From: Blakeslea trispora
Taxonomy: Eukaryota; Mucoromycota; Mucoromycetes; Mucorales; Choanephoraceae
Reading direction: 5' to 3'
DNA: 64,000 nt
NCBI GenBank assembly: GCA_025331445.1
Contig: JAIWNE010000021.1
Span: 1-64,000, forward strand
Shown here: positions 26,301 through 37,700 of the stretch, one piece after another
Layout of the letters: each line of letters begins with the position of its first letter
Position numbering within the stretch: position 1 is the stretch's first letter
The notes under the pieces: generated by a model
Told to the model about the DNA's origin: nothing
Seen by the model: only the letters and a program-made list of their open reading frames with translations
The model's database searches: none
Position numbers and translations under genes: made by a program

Positions 26301-26613
26301 TAAGTGTGTTGAGCAAGTCAGTGTCTGTCTTGCTTAGGCTTTCATCAAGTTGAGAGGGGTCTATGGAATGAGATAAACAATGATCGATGTTTCCTTGTTC
26401 TAAATTATGTACAAGATCGTAAACATAACGAAGCACACTTATGCTGCTTGCAGGTGATGTATCAGAATCAGTTGCAGTATGATTTGTATGTGTCATGTTT
26501 GCAGAAGGAATGGGTGAAAAAATATCTGTTGTGATGGGTTCTTCTTCTGTGGTATTATCACGAACTTTCTTTTTAATTATTGGCGAATTATCTCCAGCGC
26601 TAGAACGTTTCAT
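17304..26613 (-). CDS. Group III hybrid histidine kinase with 23 tandem HAMP units
   Basis: Nik1/Os-1-type sensor feeding the HOG stress pathway, the family hit by fludioxonil and dicarboximides. Exons: 26613-26025, 25971-25366, 25301-25018, 24955-24689, 24627-19679, 19624-18431, 18365-17480, 17423-17304; 2,964 residues against roughly 1,200-1,350 for usual members. Order: disordered N-terminus (1-300, possible short coiled coil); a degenerate half unit; 23 units of exactly 92 residues (about 307-2422), typically [46 protein letters not shown]; dimerisation/phosphoacceptor helix with [15 protein letters not shown] (His about 2456); ATPase with [23 protein letters not shown]; a receiver-like linker; and a receiver with [17 protein letters not shown] (Asp about 2875) and a late KP lysine. 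No transmembrane segment, so cytosolic. Kinase and receiver residues are intact. Confidence 0.95.
19679..24627 (-). repeat. 276-bp tandem coding repeat array (HAMP units 4-21)
   Basis: One 4.95-kb exon holds 18 head-to-tail units of 276 bp, each encoding 92 residues; five more units lie in neighbouring exons. Unit k of this exon starts at 24627-276(k-1). Several units are identical or nearly identical at DNA level, synonymous sites included: unit 7 (22971-22696) and unit 14 (21039-20764) show no difference by eye. Units 10-12 (22143-21316) repeat as units 14-16 (21039-20212) at a spacing of 1,104 bp, that is, four units. Outer units 1-3 and 17-18 are more divergent. This points to recent unequal crossing-over or gene conversion in the centre of the array. 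Confidence 0.92.
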
Positions 26614-29600
26614 TACCCACTCTTTCTTTTTATTAAAGACGATTTCTTTCTTTCTTTTATAGTAGGGTGAGTAAGAATAAGTGAAAGTAAGAAAGAGAGA
26701 AAGTGAGAGAAAGGGGGGGGGAAAGAGAAAAAAGGAGAAGAAAAGAAAGAGAGAAAGAGAGCTTAAAAAGATTTGTAGGTGACACACTGCTTTTTCTGTG
26801 AATGAAACAATCTTTTGCCTGACAACAAGAAAAAAAAAAAAGAGGATTTTTTTTTTATTTTGCGGACTTTAGTTTATATTTTAACGGATAATGAATATTT
26901 TTCACAGATTCTATTTTTAGGAGAAGCCTTTTAGCTTTGTCCTGTCCTATCACGTGATGGAGCAGGCAGGGCAAGATGAAGAGAGAGAGAGAGAGAGAGT
27001 AGTACTTGGTCTGTTTCTATAGTTGCAATCTTTAGTCTGTCAAAGAAAGGAGTCTTTCTAAGAGAAGGAGACGATTGATTTACGAGATAATGGGATATTA
27101 ATCATGAAATCGATATAATTGCATCCTAAACTTGATAACACGCACAGATAGTAAGTGGAGTCAGAGTGTCTTGATACTTGATGTCTTATCTAGGGGGCCA
27201 TATTTCTCGCTTATGATTCTGTCGAGAACGAATTCACTCACTAAGTTGTATACCAAAAAGGATTTTGTATGGTATTCAACAGCCAAAAATCTAAATATTA
27301 AACCTGTTGACAATGATAAAAGTTTTGTTTCATTACTTGAGCAGTGCCACTTGTCAAGAAAAAGAAAAGGAATTGCTAATCAACTGTTATATGACTATTT
27401 TGGACGACTTTCTTCTTAGCATCCTTGGTCAATTCCCAGAGAGAATTGCTATCAATACCAATATGTTATCCTCAAGTAGGGCTTTTGTGAAAGACCTTTG
27501 AATAAAGGATTATCATTGAAACTAACAATCTGATTAAAGAAGACAGTACATGGCTTTATGAGCTATTTATGAACATTGTTGGCTTGAATAAATCGCAAGA
27601 TAACAATCTCAAATGATAGTCTGTTCTCTATTTGACTGGCATTTTAACTCCTATGCATTCTCTGCCAAGTGCATCATAGATTGTATTTCTACTTTGGGTC
27701 CTATAGTATAGTGCTTATTCTGTCATTTAAATGAGCTTGTTTTGTTCACGTTAATATAAATCACAATAGTTGCTGTTACAGCCATAAAAAAAAAAAGAAA
27801 AAAGGCAAGCATGTGAGCTATTGCCCGGTGTTGTCCTGGTTCAATGTGATAGTTACAACCGTAATGACTCAATTCAACCATCTAAAATACAGCATCTTGA
27901 TCTTGAGCTGATAAACTGTATTAGCTTCCCCCCAAAAAACAAAGTTAAGACTGAGATCAATAACGTGGGTTTATACAATAAAATTGACATTCCTTAATTG
28001 GTGTATTTTATGAGCTAAATAATTACTTTATTTACAAGGAAAAATTCGACAATTTTCAAAAGGTCATATGCGCTGGATATCAAACACATGGCAACCCATT
28101 TGGTTGGCATGCACACGTGTATGTTATGATGATAGTCTCTTTTGTTTCCATGACAACATTAGGCTTATTTTTTGTTGTTAAACTAATGAAATTAGCTTAT
28201 CAGAAAGTTTGATCTAAAATTAAGGTTGGTAAAAGAGTCAACATTACTGATTCGAATGAGAGGAAGAATTAAACTGAAACTGTACGCTTGCAGCCGCATA
28301 TTTGTTTCCACTGCACAATTCTATTTGGACAGTGCATTTACTGAATCAATAAACAAAATAAGGTTTTACTTTGCTTACTTTTTAAAAAAAAAAGCATATA
28401 ATATCAAGAAAAAAGAGAATGAGTATAAAAGCATAGTTTAGTAGTTTTCTTTGGGATTTGGTTGGGTCACGAAATAAATATATGTTCTTTAGAGTAAAAA
28501 CTTTGTGTTAGATGTTGGTGTACTTTTTTTTTTTACTTTCTCTTTCTTACGCCCACAAATGCTCTTATTTGTAGTCCGTATCTGCAAGGCAATCTTGATT
28601 TTGTACCTCGTTTATCTGCTTACACATCTCAATCAATTCTTAAGATGATTCTATTCCCAACAAGTATACATATAGGCAGTCTTTATATGAACAAGTACTT
28701 TCTTTTATTTAGTAGTCATAGTTTATGACTTTTAGGTTAGAACGCAAACACTTTCTGGCTGAACAAGTAATAGGCATTGTCTGTATAGCAAGATGATGAA
28801 CATGGTTTCTCAGGCTTACTTTGAAAGGAAAAATCAGCAATATGCGTCAAAGCGCTTTATTCGAATAGGCTTGCTGCTACCAATACTATTCTTTTTTTTT
28901 TTGACGCATAAAAGGATTAGGTATCCAAGTGGTACGAAGCTACCCGTCACATCAATATTTGAAGGGTTCTGATGTCATAGTTGCTGATTGCACAAGAGTT
29001 GTACACCTATGCAATGCTTCAGTAGTGTGCACTCTATACGCTGGGGAGGGATAAAAGAACCTTTCGTAAAAAAAAATTATCTTGTGTCTAAAAAGAAGCA
29101 CTTTTTATAATTCCCAAAATGCCCTTGTACGTTTTTGCTTGATTTACTAATTCTGTAGGTTTTCTTTACTTGGTGTTTCTCTTGTCTTTCATTATTTTAA
29201 TACCAAAGGCATTGTATTCATTTGCATTACCTTTTGTTGGTAGTACTTGACCAACGTTTATTTCTTTGTGGCTAAACATCTTTTATCCTGTGAATGATGC
29301 GATAGCTTTTCCTTCTTTCAAGATTCACAGAAACAAGAGCAAAAGTGATACTACACTTCATTCAAAGTTTCAGTGAAGAAAAGGAAGCACAGCTACAAAT
29401 GCTTCAGAAATAGATGCCATTGAGGTGCACTCGATTGAACACAAAATCCTTAATAGTAAGAAAAAAAAAAGGTTTTAAAGGCAGCCACTAATGTCATCAA
29501 GATATCATTGCGCATGACAAGAGATCTGTTTGCCTTTGTTTAATTTAGACATGTTTGGAAGGCTTGTTGGTTATACAAAGACAGTTTGGACTGGCTGAAG

Positions 29601-31357
29601 GTCAAAATAACCTATTGCTTGACTCTTGTATTGAGAAACGCAATTCTTAGACTTGAAGAATTGTTCTTTGTCTTTCTTTCACCTTGAAGGCTATTGCTTT
29701 CTTTAGTGAATGATTGTGACATCAATCCATACAGGATTTTGCTTGATGAGTTGTAACGCCCAGCTACTACGTTTCTTGCCTTTCATTGAACCACTGAAAC
29801 CTAAGCTCTTTTAATTTTCTTTATACAAAAACTATTCTGATTGTGATGAACTACAAAGGATAGCTATTCATCCTTGTAGAATTACAATTCTAATGTTCTC
29901 TAACACCTTTAAACTATAGTAGGAGCATCACAACAGCATGATAGAGAAAACAAAGGTAAGGACATTGTCTTGACTAAATTATGAGTAAGCAAAAGAAGTA
30001 TATCTGCTTAGTGCTAGTCATATAAGCAAGGATGGCTTCTTTTTATTAGAGAAAAAAAAAGGGCTCAAGAGAAGAATTAGAGTTTCAAGCGTTTCAGCGT
30101 AATTAATTAAAGTTTTGTTTAAAATCATCGACCGTCATATAAACAAATTCCTCAACACTTGCTTGCTGACTAGTACAGGTGTATGAATTCTTACTGTACA
30201 AAGCAATATGATGATAATGGCTGATAGAACTATCAAGGCGGAATAGTTTGACTTTGAAACCGATTGTATAGCAAGTAAACCTTTTCTTCTTCTTTTGGGT
30301 CATAACCTTTAGATCTCAAAGATAGATTTTTTGATATTCTCTAAATTATCCTCACATTTGCAAGCCGGTTCTACTCTTGCTTTTCGTACTTATGAAGAAG
30401 CTCTCATTAAAGCGTAGGGCCTGAATTTCTATCACTATAAGTCCAAATTCAGCTTTCCCTCTTCCTTAAAGCCCAAAATAATAATAATAATAAAAGTATT
30501 TGCAGTCTTTGTTATTGAAGGTATATTAAGAAAAAAAAAAAGAATAAATACTGCGCTCTGACCACAGAACCGCAATCTTTTTAAAAAAGAGTAACTATGG
30601 TAGAAGGATAGGCCTTAGAGTGACAATCGATGGCGACATCTTCAAATTCAACATCAAACTGATTGAACCTCTTTATTGTTCTTCTTTTGAGACAGCAAAG
30701 AAAATGATTGATAATTCTGCTTTCTTGTTCAATTAAACAAGAATTCAACAGCTTGAGCCCAACCCAACCCCCTAAAGTCTGCCTTAATCTCAGGAGGGTA
30801 GTCCAGTCGATGTATGATGCATTCACAAAAGGCTTTTGTCGTTGTTTTTGAAACAAGCATAATTATGTAATAGTCGGGTCAATTTAAATTTTACCAAATT
30901 TGTCCTGTATTTGAGAAAATGAATAAGCTTTCTTCTCAGCATCCACTTGGGTAAAACAAAGCTTGAAGAAAACTCCTGTTCCATAAACCTTGCTCTCACA
31001 CAATATGATGAACTAAACCTCAATTATTATTGTCCTCATAGAGATGTATGGGTTGCTTGAATGGTGTATCTGATTACTAGAACAAAGCCCACTATCCACA
31101 TACCATATAAGCCAACAAGACTATCTCATAAGTCCCTTTCTTTTCATAAGGCACAAGTCTTTACTACAACATTCATGTTGAATGAAAACAAATCAATTTT
31201 TTTTTCTTTTTGAGCATATGTGTTTGTTACTTTGCTTCTTTTTTATGAGTAGGCTAACTACAGCTTAACAACAATTTCCAGTAAAGATCAATATGATCAA
31301 ACATATTTGTGCGGCTCAGAATACCTTGAAAATAAAAATAAAACTTAAAATCAAAAT
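26614..31357. other. Long gene-poor stretch (4.7 kb)
   Basis: Upstream of the histidine kinase (reverse) and of the homeobox gene (forward), so both promoters must lie here. Polypurine tract at 26640-26760 (kinase leader), GA microsatellite near 26980-26999, ATA repeat at about 30478-30492, and many T and A runs. Open frames at 27132-27419 (+), 30581-30856 (-) and a few others encode no family I recognise and have no convincing codon bias. Searches by eye for tRNA B boxes and 5S rRNA were negative. An unannotated noncoding RNA or a fast-evolving gene cannot be excluded. Confidence 0.5.
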
Positions 31358-32323
31358 ATGGCTCGGAGAGCTAATGCTAGATCTCGAGTCGAGACGGAGG
31401 CAAACGTTATTGTGGTAGGTAAAAACATAATTTTTTTTTCTTTTTTTTCGCCAGATCCCATAAGTTTAACTGTACCTTTTTCTTTTTCTTCTTTCTTTCT
31501 TTCTTCCTTTTCTCTCTCTCTCTCTTATTTCCTCCCCCTGCTTTTCTTTGATTGACGATAAGCAGTACTTGATACCATGAAAACCTTCAGACTGAATGAT
31601 GAATACCCACAACATAACAAGATAAAGCGCCAAAAGAAATCAGAAGAAGGTAAGGAGAGAGATTAGACCTATTTATCATTTTCTCAATTAAAAATAAAGT
31701 AGATAAACCAAAAAGAAAAAGAATTACACCAGAACAATTCTGTCTTTTGAGTGAGTTGTTTCAACAGACTGATACACCTAGTCATGAATTACGAGAAAGG
31801 CTTGCCAAAAAGCTGAATATGACGAATCGTGAAGTACAGGTAAATTTTCATTATTATTAAAAAAAAAAAAAAAACATCTTGTTTTGAATGGGGTGTAAAT
31901 TAGCCATGTGATAAATATTGTGTAACTCAAACAAAACAATATTAGGTATGGTTTCAAAACAGACGTGCCAAAGTCAATCGTATCCGCTTGCAAGAACAAG
32001 AAGAACAGCAACATCAGCAACAGTATATGCAGCACTATTATCCTTATATGAACAAAAAAGTCAAATTCAATCATTGGTCGACAGCCACAACAACAATGCC
32101 TTCCTTGGTAACAACCAACTCCTGTCTAGATTCGTCTTCTTCGGACTCTTCATTAGCCTCTTCTCCCTCTTTACCTCATGAGCTTATTTTTCATCCTGAT
32201 TCGGCTCCAATGGATATACTAGCAACAGCAGCAGCCTATGTCCAACAATGGGACGAGGATCAACAAGAAAAGAAGAGACAACAGGAAGCAACAAAACATA
32301 AGAGCTGGAGACCATGGCTCTAG
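31358..32323 (+). CDS. Homeodomain transcription factor
   Basis: DNA-binding regulator of 220 residues; exons 31358-31418, 31566-31649, 31700-31839, 31946-32323. The homeodomain lies at about residues 50-108: KPKRKRITPEQFCLLSELFQ (arm and helix 1), LRERLAKKLNMTNREVQ, then the recognition helix VWFQNRRAKVNRIR, with the invariant W, F, N and R in place. It has the typical 60-residue length. The tail is glutamine-rich, then Ser-rich, and ends in a short basic WRPWL. The first exon donor is ambiguous: GTAGGT at 31415 or GTAAAA at 31419; only the second keeps the frame. The intron before the recognition helix falls between Q44 and V45 of the homeodomain, a common position. Target genes unknown. 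Confidence 0.9.
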
Positions 32324-33710
32324 AGCAAAAAATTGAAAAAAAAAAGTGATTTCTTTATACCCCTACCCTACTTGCTTCGTTAAAGAAAACAAAATTAAAG
32401 GCAATACATTCCATTATTATTTTGTTTGTGTTTAAACATGAAACAACTCTCTTTTTTCTTGTGTAGCCATCATTGTGGCCCATAGATGCGTTTTGTTCTC
32501 GATCAAATTATTTGTGATTGTTTTGATGTTGTTGTTTTTCACTTGAATTGAATAATGAGTAATATAGTCTAGTACATTGATGAGTGTCACCAATGCTAAG
32601 TCAAGTTGAACGAATGGTTAAAAGAAATCGCGTCAACTGAAAGTTACCCTGGATGCTTTGACCATAACCAAGAAAAAGTAGGAGGTTGCCTTTTTTGGAT
32701 ATACCAATTACCTATTTTGTAATACAGTTATCCGTCTGTTTGCTTCTCTTTTTAATCCATGCTCTAAACAAATGTTGCCATAGTATGTGGTTTTTGAGTA
32801 GAAAGAAATAGGCGTTTTAAATGGTCCGTGAAAGAATGTGCTTAACCTTAATTGTAGATTACAGAAGTTACTAAAAAACTGGTATGAATGTAAACAGATG
32901 GCGGAGAAACTAGCGAGGGAATACTTTAGAAATTTTTTTTTCTGCTTTCTACATCCAACAAAGAAACATTGGATAAGAAAAAAAGAGAGAGAGAGACACC
33001 ATTTGGCTTTACGGCTAACTTTCATACACGTTTATCTCAGTCATAAGCCATACATAGGAAAGTAGTAAAACCAAAAACAAGAAAATTAAAGAAGAAAAGA
33101 AAAGAAACAACAAAAAAGAAATGAAAAATTAAAAAAGGGCTTATTTGTGATTTTCTGGAAACCGAATGCCTCTAGTCTTGAGTTAAATTTCTGTTTTTGG
33201 CCATAAATCATTTACAGAGTAGAAATGTAACACTCTATGACGCGGTTTGAATCACGTTGGCTGTACCTCTATTCAGTAACACAGAGATTTGACATTGGTT
33301 TGTATCCTTGCAGTAGAATACGGTGAATACAGCCCTATCTTGGAGCTCGATTTCTAGTTGCTAAAGCCCTTTATGCATCCTGGAATAGAGTCATACCATA
33401 GTAGGTGTTCTAAAAATGCTAGTTTTTTTCTTGTACATCATGCGGATGACAAAATAGGACTTTTAATCTATTTGCATGCTGATTCGAAAATGTCAGACCT
33501 ATGTTCTCTTTCCCTTTTCTTTCTCTCTCTCTTTTCTCTCTTACTCTTCCTTCCTTCCTTCCTTCTTCTTTGATCATTTACTCCTTCCTTTACTTACTGA
33601 AGTAAACTCCTCTAAGAGAACAAGGAGTGAAGAAAGATTAAGCAAGGTAACTAATACAATGAACATCTTGTATCATTTATAATAAAACCAAATTATCAGA
33701 CATAAAAAAA
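32324..33710. other. Intergenic, no gene seen
   Basis: Spacer between the homeobox gene and the ADP-ribosylglycohydrolase. It has pyrimidine runs at 33500-33580 (CT-rich, CCTT repeats) and A-rich stretches at 33070-33140. No coding frame or RNA gene was recognised. Confidence 0.5.
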
Positions 33711-35185
33711 ATGCGAATTCCATCAGGATGTTCAAAGCTAGAAACAACAGTAATCGTAGATAAAGTCAAGGGGATGATCTTTGGTAAATAGTTGCCTTTT
33801 TGCTTTCTTTATCATGTTGACCTTGTATCATTTCTTTCAAGGTGCTCTTTTGGGCGATAGCTTAGGATTAGCAACTGAAGGATTATCTAAATCCGAAATT
33901 AAAGAGATTTATGGAAACGGACCAATACGATTTGGTATGGATGAGGAAGGCATACCTTTCCATCGCGATGAATATCGGTCAAACTTTGATGAAAAGTAAA
34001 GTAGGGGGAATGCAGTTATTCACTGTTTCTAAGAGATGGCAAAACAAAAAAAAACTAATAATTTACTTTTTATTTAGTGACTTTGGTGATGATGCTGAAC
34101 AAATCTTATTAGTCATGGAGTCCATTTTTGAAAACAGTGGACATTTCTTGCCCAAAGACTTTGCAAATAGACTATATGCTTATGGAGAGCAAGGTATTAG
34201 AGATTTACAGAAACCACCAATGGGTGTCAACAAGACAAATCAAGCAGTTTTAGCAAATCCTACATACAAAAAGAGTCCTGTAAGTTTGTTATTATGATTG
34301 ATTTCAGCAACTTAAACTTATCGAGTTTCTACTTTGGCTGATATAGCAACAGGCAGCAGTAGAGATTTGGAAATCAGAAAACTCCCTGAGAGGAGCTAAT
34401 GGATCTCTCATCAGGGCGCCACTTTTAGGCGTCATCAAGTTTTGGGATGGTACAACTGTGATTGAGAATACCGCTGAGTGCTGCCGTATCACACATCCTG
34501 ATCCACGTTGCCTTATATCATGTGTCATTGTGTCTACCCTGGTTGCAAGGTAATAAAAAAGAGAGAGAGTGACATATTTGCCTGTTTTGCAAGATGATTT
34601 TCCTAACAAACAACTAGATTGCTAAGAGGACAGGACCTTGAGATAGAATTAAGCCAATCGTCCGAAGCGAACGATCAAAATCCTTTGTCAGTCGAATCGA
34701 ATTATTTTATAGACACACTTCCTGTGGATCAGCGATTGAATGCACTTGTACAGAATGTGATAGACACTAACAAATCTATGCTGATTGCCCCACAGACTGA
34801 TCCATTGTTCATTACTCCAGAGACAGATATGGAGCAGATGCAGAAATACTATCATCAACTTTCGGATTGTTGCGTCTTGCCCCGGTCAATCTCTGAAGTC
34901 GAGTTGGATGATGTGTATAGCTGTAAAGATAGCTTCAAGTGCCTTGGTACTGCTCTCTTTTGTTTGACAAGGGAGGTGCCTTTACATCTGGAGACGGACT
35001 ATTTCAAGAAAATGCTAATGGATATTGTCATGCAAGGCGGAGAAGCGGACACAAACGCCGCAGCTGCAGGTGCCATGTTGGGTGCAAGATTCGGTTACAG
35101 TCAGCTGCCCACAGAATGGGTAGTTGGTATGAAGCGCTGGGAATGGTTAGAGGATAAAGTCGACGAGTTTTGTTCTTTGCTTTAA
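33711..35185 (+). CDS. ADP-ribosylglycohydrolase family protein
   Basis: Mg2+-dependent hydrolase fold that removes ADP-ribose from proteins or small substrates. Exons: 33711-33783, 33842-33995, 34078-34279, 34347-34549, 34618-35185; 399 residues. Seen: KGMIFGALLGDSLG (N-terminal metal-site region), NDFGDDAEQILLV in place of the usual TDDT motif, GANGSLIRAPLLG, and GGEADTNAAAAGAMLGARFG, matching the C-terminal metal site (D-T-N). The first motif keeps two aspartates but lacks both threonines of TDDT, so metal binding may differ and activity is uncertain. Substrate cannot be told from sequence. The gene stands alone. Confidence 0.88.
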
Positions 35186-37170
35186 GCTTAATGTTATGTC
35201 ATAAGGGAGATGAATGCATATGCATTTATATGTATACACACACACACAAACACACAGATTATGTAGATAAAAATAGCCGTATATGAAACCACTATTCCTT
35301 CATTTAAATCACTGTCTCTTTTTTTTTAAGAAAAAAATTAATCATATGAAATAAACACCTACTTTTTCTCTTCTTGTTCCTACTCGTTTTTCTTTCCTTA
35401 ATTCCATAACGATGAACCACAGTAGGAAAAAGAAATCACTTGGCGTGTTACTATCAAATATTCTCAAAGACAAAAGGGAAGGTAATACAAGAAAAAAAAT
35501 AAAGTTTTATTGTGGCCTTAGCAACAAAAAGTAGGCTTAGGCTTTTTAGCAGTGCTTACCATTGATTGACACAACTTCACAACACAGAGACGGATTCATA
35601 TTCCGTTTCACTTTTCTCAAGCCTATATGAAGTATCAATCATACCAACACAGCGTGTTCCTCACCAAAGATAAACACTAACTCTGCTCTTTCTTTTTTTT
35701 TTCGGTTGCTCTGTCTCGAAGCATCACCTCTCTCTTTCCCTTCCCTCCTTCTTTTTTCTTTCCATGCTAGACATTGGAAAAAAAAATCATTTGGGAATTT
35801 GTTAATAGGCCAATTAGGAAAAAACTAATCTTTTCTATGATCACGATTTGCCTTTACGCTATTGATCGAAATTGTTATGCACATCTATTTTTCCAAATTA
35901 GCACATTGTCTAACTTTCTGTTCGACTATAACACAACCTCTGATTAATTGCGATGACAAATCTGCAGTTCACTACTTTCAATGGTCGAAATTGCTATTTC
36001 ACAACATCCAATCTGATGTTGTTGCTAACAATAGTGCCAAGTGGTCGTAAACTAGCATGGTAACTGACCCATTTAATCCTGCAAATCATCTTTTGCTCTT
36101 GACGGTCATTTCTGTGCAAGATTTCTTGTCTGGGCTCAAAATGAAGACCACTCTATGCTACAGCATTTGACTATCTTGTATCCTTATTGATCGGAAAGCT
36201 TCTTTTGGCTGATCCTTTTTTTTTCTTTTTTCTTTTTGCCGTAACTGAGCAAATTACATTTCTCTTGCAAGGATCTAAACCATCTCCCGAGTGAAGCCGT
36301 ATTAAGGATGATGTAGTTTTCAAATATACTTTATTTGTTCACTCCTTTTTTCCTCTTTCTGCACAGTTACACAGATTTCAGAGTCCATAAAAGGGGTTTA
36401 TGCTTTCTCTTCTACTTGGTCAAGTATTCTTGCTTTATGACCCATTTAGACCTTTGGGCAGAGCTGTAAAAGTTCCTAACTGTGTATCTGTCTGCTCTCT
36501 TGCTGTGATTGATGGTTTGTCTAGATTGCTTCTACAAAACTTATACTGGATAACCTTTTTCCGGACAATACCTTCTCAGCTTCAATCAAATTCACCCAAA
36601 ACGGATGATTTATTTTGATATACTTTATGTCTACAGCTTATCTTTTAAGTTGAAAAAAAGGGATGAAATCAACACCCTGAAGAAAGGGCCATGCTCTTTT
36701 TAATGAGATCATTGCTTGATTGTAGCGATACAGACAAAAAGAAGTGTGTATACATTTATCTGATTTCAGGACATACGGAAGGTTATTGCGTTTGATCAGG
36801 ACACTCTGTAAGGCTCAATGATATCCAAACTTTGTGAATGCAACGAGATTATGTTCTCATTAAGCTCCGGGGGTTTCTCCCTTTTTGCTCCCTTCCTTTC
36901 TTTGACTAAAGAAATCTGTTAATAGTTCTACTTTGTTAGCCCTCTAAAGGAGAAAACAAAGGTGCTGCAGGACTGCTAAAATTTCTTTCGGAGTTGTAAA
37001 ATAAAGCTTTACATTTTTGGCGTCTGAAGACGCGACTTTGAGCAATCGTATTTTACGTGTAAACAGAATGGCAAAGATCAATAACAAGAAAGAGAAATCG
37101 AAGTTTTATCAAACAAAGCAAGTATCTTCTGTCAGGCATTGTAGCTGTAACTTATTCCTTATTCGAATGC
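35186..37170. other. Intergenic, no gene seen
   Basis: About 2 kb of AT-rich DNA with a short CA repeat at about 35235-35258 and several T runs. A short open stretch from ATG 37068 (MAKINNKKEKSKFYQ) may be an upstream exon of the next gene, but no canonical donor joins it in frame. Confidence 0.5.
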
Positions 37171-37652
37171 ATGTTTTCTATCACCAGACTATGCTTCACT
37201 AGCTCACCTGCAAAACCATTACCTAAAGAGACTATTGCTGATCCATCGTCCAAACTAGAGAATTCAATTCAACGACTTGACATTGGTGACAGGAAAAAGA
37301 AAAACGAACACCCTAGTCCTTGTGCTAATTGCAACGTAAGCTCTCTGCCTTTCTTTTTTTTTTCTTGTTTGCTTATCTGATCTATTTATCTTTTCTGTAG
37401 CGAACCATACCTAGAGTTCAATGTACAGCTTTACGAGAAAAATCCGATACGCCATGCACTTTTAGTTTTTGTACTGATTGTATAAAAAAAACAACGGGTG
37501 AGGACCTTGATTGGATCAATAATAACAACGCAAACTTTGTTGCTGCAACTGGTCGACCTATAAAGCATAGATCAGTATTGACAAACAATAAATGGGCATG
37601 CTTGATCTGCAGGGGCATATGCCCTTGTGAGTAAGTAGATTTGTATAAAAAA

Positions 37653-37700
<48 letters not shown>

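Noticed and set aside
27132..27501. Open frames of 60-95 codons in the gene-poor stretch
   Set aside because: No motif, no codon bias, no splice context; could be chance.
30581..30856. 91-codon reverse frame
   Set aside because: No recognisable domain and its position in an AT-rich spacer gives no support.
33240..33265. tRNA B-box-like GGTTTGAATC
   Set aside because: No matching A box or cloverleaf upstream; other TTCGA-type sites in the window also failed.
37068..37170. Upstream exon starting MAKINNKKEK for the CDCA7-type gene
   Set aside because: The good donors give the wrong phase and a stop; only a weak GTTTTA donor would fit, so it was left out of the model.
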